Source: Anodontia alba (taxonomy: Eukaryota; Mollusca; Bivalvia; Lucinida; Lucinidae). From it: DNA of 64,000 nt. Numbering within the stretch: position 1 is the first letter of the stretch; each line of letters opens with the position of its first letter. The notes under the pieces are model-generated. The model was not told where the DNA came from. It saw only the letters and a list, made by a program, of their open reading frames with translations, and ran no database searches. The stretch lies in NCBI GenBank assembly GCA_964016985.1, contig OZ024826.1:60620507-60684506 (forward strand). Reading direction: 5' to 3'. Shown here piece by piece: positions 21,846 to 31,073 of this stretch. Made by a program: the position numbers and the translations under genes.

Positions 21846-22100
21846 CTGGGCCCAGTTGTTCAAAGCATCGTTAGCTTAACGAGCTCGTAAATGGCAAACA
21901 CGTTAACTGTTGTAGCTGAGGTATTTTTCAGATTCATTGTTAATTTTGCTGCAAAAATGTAATGCAAAAGCTACTCACATGTTTTCAGCAAAATATATCA
22001 ATGCTTTTGCCATATTTCATGATAGAAATTTTAACGTCACGTTAAAATGCGTACAAATGATTTCATTGCTGTTACTCTGAATGAATGTTACAGGACATGG
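21846..22100. mobile_element. Family F MITE, copy 1 (degenerate right end)
   Basis: Begins GCTGGGCCCAGTTGTTCAAA then GCATCGTTAGCTTAACGAGC, as in the copy at 49227. Shared interior: GCAAAAGCTACTCACATG and TTTTAACGTCACGTTAAAAT. The right terminal repeat is eroded. Confidence 0.75.
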
Positions 22101-22503
22101 CTCGATAACCATGTCAGTATGAGACAGTTCGAATGGAGAATACTGATTTGCATTCAGCTATGTTCAACTTAGTGAGAGACATTTGATCACATTATCAAAG
22201 AAATCCCGTTCTGCGGTACTCGCGCTGTACCTGCCTCATTTTAACCAAACACTGCGTATTTCCCAGCTGCAATTTAAGTAAAAAGCCAAAATACGGGTTT
22301 TTAGTTTCGTCATATTCCGAGTACAAATGCTAATAACGGTGCACTTATACTTAAACAAACGTTTCATTTAAGAATTATCTCCCATTTAGTCTTCTGGTGA
22401 TAACGGCAGACATAATTACTACGATTACATCTTGGCATTGTCTTTGATTTCTGTATCGCGTCTTAGATCCACATCTGCTGCATTTTACCAATCAAAACAG
22501 CGA

Positions 22504-22719
22504 TTAACTCTTTCGGCGCCAAATTTCAGACAACATTTGTCGTCTGCTTCTACATGTATATTTCAACAAATTATCGTTTGGAAAGACGTTTATATGTAAA
22601 GTTGAAAGATTGAATGTCAAACAGCTTGATCCAGATGAGACGGCTCATTGAGCCATCTCATCTGGATCTATGCTGTTTGCAAAAGCTTATATTATCGTCT
22701 GTGGCAGTGAAAGAGTTAA
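22504..22719. mobile_element. TTAA-flanked piggyBac-like MITE carrying an H hairpin
   Basis: TTAA at 22504-22507 and 22716-22719 flank ends CTCTTTCGGCGCC and GGCAGTGAAAGAG, a 13-bp imperfect inverted repeat. TTAA duplication with C-starting ends is the hallmark of piggyBac elements. The H hairpin at 22617-22680 pairs GATCCAGATGAGACGGCTCA with TGAGCCATCTCATCTGGATC. The copy at 50285-50515 has the same arrangement. No transposase. Confidence 0.82.
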
Positions 22720-22782
22720 ACTAGTTAAACGGGTAATATTAATTGTACCAACTGTGATGTTGTTTTTAATACTGCTTTTCAG

Positions 22783-22925
22783 GAGATCAAATGTTATCAT
22801 TGTTCGGCACTCATGTGTTCAAACTGGCAATACACATGTAGCACAATACATGTACAAACCCATGTTACCGATGTGTACAGAGGAGTGTCCCTACTCATTA
22901 CCCTGTATGTTTCGCAGCTAATCCT
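22783..22925 (+). other. Weak exon candidate
   Basis: A pyrimidine-rich stretch ending TGCTTTTCAG precedes GAGATCAAATGTTATCATTG. In that frame the reading begins EIKCYHCSALMCSNWQYTC and stays open to a stop near 22928. The Cys pattern at the start loosely recalls three-finger (Ly6-type) domains, but the rest does not. No donor site or neighbouring exon was found. Chance is a fair explanation. Confidence 0.15.
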
Positions 22926-22929
22926 TTAC

Positions 22930-23290
22930 TAGGAACAGAAAACTTGGGTATTCGATTACTGTTACAGACCTTGAAAAGTTGATATGTGTTCTGTAAGCAA
23001 TGAAAATGCATTTTAACAGGATTTTAATAGTTTGTTAAATCTTGTAGCAGAGAGTCAAGACATTATGAGAGGTACTGTACTATAACCAATGAAACGTGAA
23101 TTTAATTGAATATTCGCTACGATTACACATACACTGACTTTTCGATGACCATGACAATATGAGACAGTATGTTAAATGACATAAGTACTGTAGAATTTTA
23201 ATATTGTTGAATTGTTTGAGAATGACATAAGTCCCCGTGTGGAATCATTGTGACTGTAAAATACGTATTTAAGCCAAAATATGAGAAAGT
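22930..23290. other. Non-coding DNA, nothing recognised
   Basis: AT-rich sequence; no features. Confidence 0.4.
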
Positions 23291-23294
23291 AGAC

Positions 23295-23480
23295 CTTACG
23301 ACATGCTCACCCAGAGAAGACTCGAATCTTATGCGGAGTCGTACAATCCGATCTGTCTTCACTCGTCCATTGCGTCTTTAGGCGGACACGGAATTCCCGG
23401 ACTGCACAGACGGCCTAGCTGAGCTGAGGTTTCACGGGGCGCACGTTCGTTAGGTGCATTTTCTAACGCTGGGGGACTTC
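23295..23480. mobile_element. Family B-like element, divergent
   Basis: GACATGCTCACCCAGAGAAG, then TACAATCCGATCTGTCTTCA and CTGAGCTGAGGTTTCACGG, with a GTTAGGTGCATTTTCTAACG end. The layout follows B; the ends are eroded. Confidence 0.45.
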
Positions 23481-23984
23481 TCCTGACATAACTTTAACAC
23501 GCCTATGTACACTGTATACTTCTTAGCCATACTTCAGGATAAGGCATAATAGTCAACCAAACGATATTGACAATTTTTCTTATATACCAGCGCCTCGCTA
23601 GGATACCTATCTTGTCTAGAGCTATGTGTTAGCCATGCCACTGACACTATATAATAAGTGCAACTAAGTAAAATTTGGTTATCAATCTCATTTAGCCAGA
23701 TGCATGCAGTGAAAAAATAAAATAAATTAGAAACAACTTGAATTGGAGTTCTAAGCCTGCAGAGTTCTGTAAAATAGAATACTTAATAATGTAAACCCCT
23801 AACATTATAAAAGAACATGGCGTGTGTATATTACACAGAGTTGTTAATGTAATAGTTAATACACAATTTCAACTGTTAACAAGATATTTATTCAGGTGAT
23901 TGGCAAGCATGTAATCTGGAAACAATCTTCGTAAATGATCTTTGTGCTTTTAACATAGTAGATGCAACGAGGAAATGTTTCTTT

Positions 23985-24135
23985 CCGACACGTGCCTCTA
24001 GTGAAGATTCAGATCAGTCTCTCATGAACACAGTCTGTTCAGTCTTGCCTGACGCTTTATGGATGACCAAAGAGCAAACGGTTCTTCAGACGGTTAGCGA
24101 GGTCTGTGATCAGACAACTTGAATAGGCAGTTAGA
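23985..24135. mobile_element. Family B-like fragment
   Basis: AGTGAAGATTCAGATCAGTC and GAGGTCTGTGATCAGACAAC are B-type motifs around GGATGACCAAAGAGC. Incomplete ends. Confidence 0.4.
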
Positions 24136-24242
24136 TCTGAGGTATTACGTTCACACGCCAACGTAAAATGTAAACGTTTTAACCATAGTCATAGATTAAA
24201 CAAGGTTCTAAACCGCACATTTCTTTTTTTTTCTGTTTAGTT

Positions 24243-24345
24243 TCTCTGCAAAAACGTATGTTGTGGGCACTCATTAGAAGTGCCTCGCAAAGGCACTTCT
24301 AATGAGTACCCACAACATATGTTTTGTAGTGAACTAAGAAAAAAC
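24243..24345. repeat. Divergent relative of the family P palindrome
   Basis: A near-perfect stem: GTGGGCACTCATTAGAAGTG + CCTCG opposite AAGGCACTTCTAATGAGTAC + CCAC, flanked by CAAAAACGTATGTT and AACATATGTTTTG. Compared with family P the stem has GAAGTGCC for GAACCGCC and, on the other arm, GGCACTTC for GGCGGTTC, so pairing is kept. ACTCGTTAGAA has become ACTCATTAGAA, again with the matching change (TTCTAATGAGT). P arms and P ends are not recognisable. Confidence 0.85.
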
Positions 24346-24471
24346 TTTTTTTCTACATATCCCTCTTATCCAGAGCAATGGCTTTTTTCATTAAGTATTA
24401 TGGAAAATGACAATTTTGCTTATTAACCATATTAAGACAGATTTATGCAGAAAAATTGCCTGTTAGAAATT

Positions 24472-24546
24472 ACACACACACACACACACACATACACACA
24501 CAAACACAAACACACACGCCCACACATGCACGCACGCACGCACACG
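24472..24546. repeat. (CA)n-rich microsatellite, imperfect
   Basis: ACACACAC with interruptions by T, AA and GC, ending CACGCACGCACGCACACG. Confidence 0.95.
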
Positions 24547-25034
24547 TTTAAAGCTGGTTTAAAAACTACAAAATTCTGAAAATCCGCTTAATAATGTAAA
24601 CACCTACGCGTTTTCGCTATACAGTATGAAAGAACAAGAGTTGCACATTATAAAGATTCCTTAATATACTGTTTCTCTGGGCGCACATGTCATAAGGTAC
24701 ATTTTCACACGTTGTTTCATATATTCCGCATAATTAAAATAGCCTGTAATAAGACCAGACCAATCGTACTTAAAATTTGGATAAAAAACAAAACCAACGT
24801 CAAGCATGCCAGTTAGTTTTAAGCCGCTGTTTTCACAATGTTTCCACTTGTTGTCTGCACATGCCAACAATTACAAAAGACGTGAACTTTCCTATTTCCC
24901 TGGTGAATAGAAATAGACTAATATTCATTTCGATTGTAAACTTTCTGCTGTTATAATAAATTTACTGTCAAAAACGCATCCACGTGGTTTTGTTCGCGGC
25001 CATTTTCCTGTCAGCATGTCCACAGGAGATTTCA

Positions 25035-25246
25035 CAGATATTAACTTTTACCATTACCTTTTACCATTCAACAGACGACAAATTGATAATATTTTTCTTA
25101 TTCATCCCAAAAAACAGAATATGACATTCCATGCAAATCGTCTCCATGTGAGACAATTTGCATTCCATGTCAAAACCTGTTTACTGAGGAAAATAAGAAA
25201 AATATTTCAGTATGTCGTCTGCAGAAAAATTAACCCAGAGTGCTAA
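25035..25246. mobile_element. Family E fold-back element
   Basis: TTACCATTCAACAGACGACA + AATTGATAATATTTTTC at the left is mirrored by GAAAAATATTTCAGTATGTC + GTCTGCAGAAA and TTAACCCAGAGTGCTAAGCG at the right. Inside, CATTCCATGCAAATCGTCTC faces GACAATTTGCATTCCATG. The 76-codon frame 25016-25246 is a read-through of this palindrome. Confidence 0.75.
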
Positions 25247-25760
25247 GCGTTAGATATCAATTTCATTTCCTATTCATGTTTTGAAAATATTTGAATCTAA
25301 ATTTAATTAGACAGACATTAGAAGACCTTGACAGACCATGCATTTTTATACAAATTTTATCTTTAGTTATCAAACGCCATTGAACAGCATGAACGGTACT
25401 GACGATTAAAGACCAAAACTGGTATTAAGGCCGCCACCATTTTTAATATATAATGAGATGTAAAAATGTTACTTTTTTACTTCCTGATAGAAAATAGCGC
25501 AAACCCAGCGTCTACGAAAGAAGCTATATGCACAAATATAGTAGTGCAATAGCGCTGTAAAATTTATTTTGTTTTACGTTATGTGTATTGAGTTTAATAT
25601 CTTCACTTATAGCTTTTATTATCACGTTTCATTACATGTTCAGTTAGATGAATTTTGAAATCTCCAAACTTCAAACCGTTCTTCTGATTGCACGATCAAG
25701 CTAGCGTCAAAATAGGTGGTTGATTTCAGATACAAATTTTGTCGACACTGCACCCAGTCA

Positions 25761-25851
25761 GCATTATACTAAAATCTCCATTTGATCGTTATCGGCCGGA
25801 CAGGAATGCTGTCGGGCCGATAACAACCCAATGAAGATTTAAGTATAATGC
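25761..25851. repeat. 91-bp hairpin
   Basis: GCATTATACTAAAATCTCCA + TTTGATCGTTATCGGCCGGACAG pairs, with mismatches, with CTGTCGGGCCGATAACAACC + CAATGAAGATTTAAGTATAATGC around a 5-base loop GAATG. It does not match the P or H families. Confidence 0.85.
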
Positions 25852-25954
25852 TACATTGTACCTGGGCACTTCTCTTCAAAATGACGATCACTATAGCTGT
25901 TGTCTTTAATCGAATTTCTGATTTTACTTATGTTCTCAATATATAGTTCTGCAC

Positions 25955-26045
25955 AACGGGCATATGACGTTTATACAACGCATCATTAACGTCCGTGCAA
26001 CGTCAAGACGTTGCATCGACGTTGTCTTAACGTTTTGTGCCCGGA
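25955..26045. repeat. Small inverted-repeat cluster of AACGTC motifs
   Basis: CACAACGGGCATATGACGTT at the left and AACGTTTTGTGCCC at the right are mirror-related, with GTGCAACGTC-AAGACGTTGCAT between. It is probably a short MITE remnant. Confidence 0.55.
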
Positions 26046-26716
26046 GGTTTATGGCGCATCAATGTTGTCCACCATAAGGTTTGCCACAAAATTTGATAAT
26101 TCAAACGAAATCATCAAATAATATCATTCCAACTTTAATCCGAATTAGATGTAATTAGTAGTAAAGGACCTCTGACAGTAGCAATGTAAATTTGCCCACA
26201 AAATGATGGGAAATAAAGTTTCAGTAAATTGCATACTTTTTATTGCAGTGGACTTCTAATGACCCATCGTTAATGTTATGTAAACAATTGTTTTCCAAAT
26301 GAAAGGTAATTGAACCCTACATGGGTAAAGCTGTCCTTTTTTTGATATTGAAATGCATGGAAAATGGAAAAGTTTTTAATAAAGTACTGTCCCCGCACCC
26401 CTCTCCACCCCCCCCCCCCCCTCGCGCCCACCCCACTACGCCCCCGTGCCTCAGCTAATCCTTTTGCAGACATTTGTATAAGTATATGTTACACAAAATA
26501 TGTAAGTGGCTACCTGAGGCAAGGGAGAACGATACCCTAGAAACAAAAAGCCCTATTTTGTCACTCTCAGTTTAGTAGTTTTTAGCATAGAAAGAATTAC
26601 ACCTGTTATAAATTGAACTATCTAAATTGTTATGTCCGTGCATATTCATGTGAGTGAACACTGCAATTTATTTATTTATTTTTCTATATTGGTCATGTGC
26701 CTGACATCTGTTGCAG

Positions 26717-26838
26717 AAATGCAGCCTCCACTCAGTATATTAAGGATTTAAAGCCTGAGTCAGCACATTGTAATGTGCATTTGGAAAGCAACTGTACAAC
26801 ACAAGATGTATATATAGCCAATGAAGTGGAACCTACAG
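26717..26838 (+). CDS. Candidate internal exon 1 of an unidentified host gene
   Basis: Bounded by ...CATCTGTTGCAG before it and GTAGATGC after it (CAG|GT). Internally open for 40 codons in one frame only: it reads NAASTQYIKDLKPESAHCNV then HLESNCTTQDVYIANEVEPT, mixed composition with two Cys. I do not recognise the protein. It ends in phase 1. The next candidate exon (26952-27080) begins in a frame that differs by one base from what this exon needs, so one boundary is wrong, or the locus is a pseudogene, or an exon is missing. Confidence 0.35.
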
Positions 26839-26951
26839 GTAGATGCGGGACACACAATACGGCTCCAGTGTAATATTCAAATGTATTTCTATTTCTTATT
26901 CTACTGTAACAAACATAACCTTGATTCTTAATTATCCATATTGTCTTGTAG

Positions 26952-27080
26952 ATCTGAGGAGATTCCAAAACTTATTAATTTGTATAAAAATGGTAAAAAC
27001 ACACTGGTATTTATCACTAGGATAACAAGCTTACCTGTAGCATCTGGTTACATAGTGGGGTCAGTTAGCGCTGCTACAGA
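26952..27080 (+). CDS. Candidate internal exon 2 of the same unidentified gene
   Basis: Preceded by TTATCCATATTGTCTTGTAG and followed by GTATGT, a good donor. The protein-like frame reads SEEIPKLINLYKNGKNTLVF then ITRITSLPVASGYIVGSVSA and ATE. The alternative frame that would join exon 1 in phase reaches a stop near 27025. The implied intron is about 113 bp, short but possible. Family unknown. A further open stretch at 27255-27388, preceded by TTTTTCTAAAG, is even weaker. Confidence 0.3.
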
Positions 27081-27389
27081 GTATGTTAAATGTTTGGTAC
27101 GCGTTTGTGTTTTTCTTTGGAAAATGTTAATTTATATCATCAACTGTAGACAAATAATTGGCTATATACCCAAATATAAGCATGTTTTTTATATGGATAT
27201 GCATAAACATACACTTACATGAAAACATCAGGATCAACTTTATTTTTCTAAAGATGTTACCCCTCCCTTATATAGAAATTAAATACAGCTTTTGTATGAC
27301 AACTATTTACAATTTGGCTGCCTCTGCTTCTTTAAAGAATATGTGTTTTCCTAAACATACCAAATATAATAGCATGGAGAAATCATAAT

Positions 27390-27724
27390 AGCTTGGACAA
27401 CTTGCTAAAAATAGGCAGAATGGCTATGTTGGTGTCAGAGGGCCTTGCTAGCCATTTAGGGAGAATGAAATGTTAGACTTAGAGCATAAACATTTAGAAT
27501 ACTTTCCCTTCATGGCATTGCACTGAGTGACAGCAGGCCACATTCTACAACATCTGTATGGATGTGATATTTTTTTCAAATAGTGGGTAAGCTTAAATGT
27601 GAAAGATTGGTTTTCAGATAGATTTTTTTTTTAAATCCTTTGTATTGGCAACCAGGAAGGAAATTAATTAAAAAAAACAGACAATTTTAACGCTTCTCAT
27701 GCTAAACAAGTCTTGCCATGTCTT
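27390..27724. other. Non-coding DNA, nothing recognised
   Basis: No features. It could be a 3' untranslated region or intron of the candidate gene just upstream, which is speculation. Confidence 0.35.
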
Positions 27725-27725
27725 A

Positions 27726-27784
27726 GCAAACAGTGTAGATCCAGATTAGTTAGAAGCCAACTGATCTGGATCTGCACTGTTTGT
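27726..27784. repeat. H hairpin
   Basis: GCAAACAGTGTAGATCCAGA + TTAGTT pairs with AACTGATCTGGATCTGCACT + GTTTGTC. Loop around AGAAGCC. Confidence 0.9.
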
Positions 27785-28014
27785 CATTTAATATGTGAAT
27801 TTCTAACAAAAACCCGGATCAAGTAATCTGATTGGCTGTAAATTAGAAGTGGTCGTGGCAGCTTAATTTATTCAGCATGACAAGGGTTAAAGATATGAGT
27901 TTTATGGAAGAAAGGAGTGTATACAAAACGTCCGAATGAATCGCTTTGGTACTTATCACACCCAAGGTACAAACATTGTGAGGAAAGAATAAAAATGGTT
28001 GTAAAATGAGCCGA

Positions 28015-28170
28015 AGCTCGGTATTTTCTACAACACATGTGCGACCAGCGAAGACTGGGATCTGTCAGCGCATCTGCGCAGCCTAATCAGTCTTCACAGA
28101 GCACACTATGGGTAGCGAAGGATCCTAGACGTCTTCAAGCGGGAAGCAAAGACTCTAATCAGATTGCGCG
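28015..28170. mobile_element. Family B-like fragment
   Basis: GCGACCAGCGAAGACTGGGA, CTGCGCAGCCTAATCAGTCT and TAATCAGATTGCGCGGATGC are B-interior motifs; the ends are missing. Confidence 0.45.
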
Positions 28171-28224
28171 GATGCAATGTTGTAAACCAACCCAATGATA
28201 ATCCCTGAGGACAAATTACCAGTA

Positions 28225-28425
28225 ATTATAACAGCGTTAAATGAATGTCACCAAGCAAAAAGGAACAAACAAGGAAGACGACCTTTCCAAGGCACCGGCT
28301 GAGGATAGAATGCCCCTGAACGATATCACAAAATATCATGCTCTCAAAAACATAACGAATAAAAGATAAAGAAACTGTTACAGAAATGCTGCCTTGGAAT
28401 GATCCACAGCACAGCTGTAAGCGCA
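28225..28425 (-). repeat. PLE-tail-like fragment
   Basis: ACCTTTCCAAGGCACCGGCT and GCTGCCTTGGAATGATC-type words match the layout of the Penelope-like tails at 2 and 48 kb on the same strand. Divergent. Confidence 0.35.
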
Positions 28426-28680
28426 CTTAAACCTGGCTTCCGTTGGTTTGTAACGTGTGTGCCGTCCGTCTTAATTTACTTTTCCTTTAGGGGTCATGTT
28501 GCGGAATATGTTCTTTGATAGTGGCTCTTACTTGACACCCACTTTACTACTTTGTAAGCTCCAAACCTGGTCCTTAATTCTGATATGGTTACAGGTTATT
28601 ATTGTTCTGTCTGCCAAGAAGTACCTCAACCATCAATGGATCAACACATAAACAATTTAACAAACACATTACACATACGA

Positions 28681-28909
28681 GCCACAACGTCAGAAAAGTA
28701 CCTTCTGATATGTGCGCCGAGCGAAGATTCATATCAGCCTGCGCATTCGCGGAGTCTGATCAGAATCTTTGCGCACATTTTGCATAGCTGATGTTCCAAA
28801 GTTTCTTCCGGGGGACAACGAAGACTTTGATCAGACTGCACGGATGCGCAGGCTGATTTGAGTCTTGAATGTACGCCCATGTCAGAAGGTACCTTTCTCA
28901 CGTTGCGGC
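28681..28909. mobile_element. Family B element, best copy
   Basis: Ends GCCACAACGTCAGAAAAGTA + CCTTCTGATATG and CATGTCAGAAGGTACCTTTC + TCACGTTGCGGC, an inverted repeat of about 33 bp with few mismatches. The interior is rich in CTGATC/GATCAG and GCGCA. It has no coding capacity; two overlapping frames (28585-28791) are shadows. Confidence 0.85.
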
Positions 28910-30180
28910 AGATACAATTCTGGTTTGCAATATTAGAATCGAGAATACCTTGGTAAGACTACAGTAATCACAAAACGTAAGTAAGGAATGAGAGACATGT
29001 AGGCATAAAACGCGAAGAATGCATGCAGAGTTACCGACAAAACGTCTACAGAGGACTAATTAACAAAGAAATACCTTGGTACGGTCAGTAGTAGACTACT
29101 GCGAGTGGAGTCTGGTCGGAAATGCTGGTTCTATAGTCTAATTCGTCGTTTTTGTGGACATGCATTTCAGGGTCTAGCGTAAAAATAATGCCGTTCTAAA
29201 TAACGCATGCACCACCTATAAACTATAAAAGAAATATTCATAGTTTTCTTCTCAACTCTCAATAATCACCAAACTATTTTTGCGTGGCATTTTTAACGTT
29301 GTGATCGTATTGGATGCCATTTTGAAATTATTCCTCCGCTTGATCATGCTTTCAAGAGCTTTTAATACTTACGTAATCAGCTTGGACGTTACTATTTGCA
29401 TATAGTCCTAATCTCTCTGAAGGCGTGATTCAGCAGTCAACTTCGAAATGGGAGTTCATGATTGCGAGTTTTTAAAGTTCAAGTCGATTTCTATATACTA
29501 TATACAAACATATTTTGATTAAAAACATTACCTGCTTAACTGTTTGTGAGGTGGGTGAGCGCTCTTCCCTACAAATGTAACCGCCATCAAATATGGATAA
29601 GTATAGTAGACTGTACTAAGTACAGAAAAGATCAAAAACGCCAGAACATTTTAATGTGCAAGATGAGGAATTGCTTCTTACGTCATTTGCGAACAACGAT
29701 GGCTTAGAGCAGTCTGAAAATCTGCCGTCCGTCGACATTTCTACAATATTTAATATGAGCATAGCTCTGTAACCTGGAAAAGAAGGTCCTAGTTAGAGTC
29801 TAGGAATATGGAATAAGGGCCCTTTTCAGAGATTTTCAATCCTATACATAGCTGCCTACGGTACGTGTGGATTTTTTTTACCAGCCATTTGATTAACCGG
29901 CACATAAATAATCATTGTTACAGTCACACTGAAAGGCATTTAGCTCAATAAGTTAGGTGCGTTGTTTTATAGCAGTCTCCAATTTCATTTATAATAAGTC
30001 GCGTATAATCACAATAAAACATATGCTACTACAAAACGCTAAAGCAGATGTTCTGTCAACTTCTTTATTGTGTCTGGCGTAATTTCACATAGTATTATCA
30101 AAAGTAGCAGCTTTTTGTCTACTGATGCGGAATTATAGCTTTACAGAACCTTTTTTTGCGGTGGGGTTGAGACCAAAACG
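28910..30180. other. Non-coding DNA, nothing recognised
   Basis: 1.3 kb of AT-rich unique-looking DNA. No ORF above 60 codons and no repeat shared with the rest of the window. Confidence 0.5.
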
Positions 30181-30184
30181 ACAT

Positions 30185-30615
30185 TTCTATTGCAGTTCCT
30201 CTGCGTTTGTTCGTTCTGTTTTCGATGAAATGTGTTTTGTATTGTAATCTTATACCATTCTACACTTGTCCGGTTTTGTTCATTCGTTCTGTCTTTGGTT
30301 ACGTATTGTTTTGTAATGTAATTATACACCAGTCTACACTTGTCCAACTTTGTTCTTTCGTTCTGTGTTTGATCGTTTATTGTTTTGTAATCTTATACTA
30401 GTCTACACTTATCCGGCGTTGTTTGTTCTTCTGTTTTTGATTAAGTATTGTTTATACTATTCTACACTAATCCGGTTTCGTTCGAGCGTTCTGTGTTTGA
30501 TTAAGTATTGATTAAGTATTGTTTTGTATTGAAATCTTATACCATTCTACACTTGTCAGGCTTTGTTCGTTCGTCCGTTCTGGTTTTGATTAAGTATTGT
30601 TTTGTATTGCCATTT
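30185..30615 (+). repeat. Tandem repeat, about 6 units of roughly 60-84 bp
   Basis: Landmark TCTACACTTGTCC recurs near 30260, 30333, 30402, 30461 and 30545, with CGTTCTGTGTTTGATTAAGT and TGTTTTGTATTG between. Unit length varies by internal deletion and duplication of ATTAAGTATTG. The short frames on both strands are array artefacts. Confidence 0.85.
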
Positions 30616-30984
30616 TATGTCATTGAGCCCTTTTCTGGTTCCAGCAGAGGGATATCTTAACTGCGGCCTTTGATGAGCTTTTTTATTTATATTTTCAACC
30701 TTCACTTGATAAAGCTCTCATTATGTAGTTTTATTTTATATCAAATATGTTTGAACTGGATGCGGAATTGGTCTCATTTAGAACAAATACTGGTAAAATT
30801 CTCATCAAGAACATAAATTGTATATCAACCATGAATCCTGAGAGGACCCCTATGTGGGCCGAGCATATCTTTGTAATTCGGAGCTGTATCAGAATTAAGA
30901 GTGGGGTTTCGTGCGAGTAAAGATGCTTTTTTTATACTTATCATTTCAAGGTGGTTCACCTTTGTTCATGCGTCGGTTGTTTCG

Positions 30985-31072
30985 TATGTATGTTTTGCTA
31001 TTATTTGTTCCTCATCTGTCCTTCTTTTAGTGCCTCGGGAGGGCTGCTTTGTGCTTTGTGATATATATATAT
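30985..31072 (+). repeat. Short PLE-tail-like fragment
   Basis: ATTTGTTCCTCATCTGTCCT + TCTTTTAGTGCCTCGGGAGG + GCTGCTTTGTG follows the pattern of the Penelope-like 3' tail in plus orientation. It directly precedes the 104-bp tandem array. Confidence 0.35.
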
Positions 31073-31073
31073 T

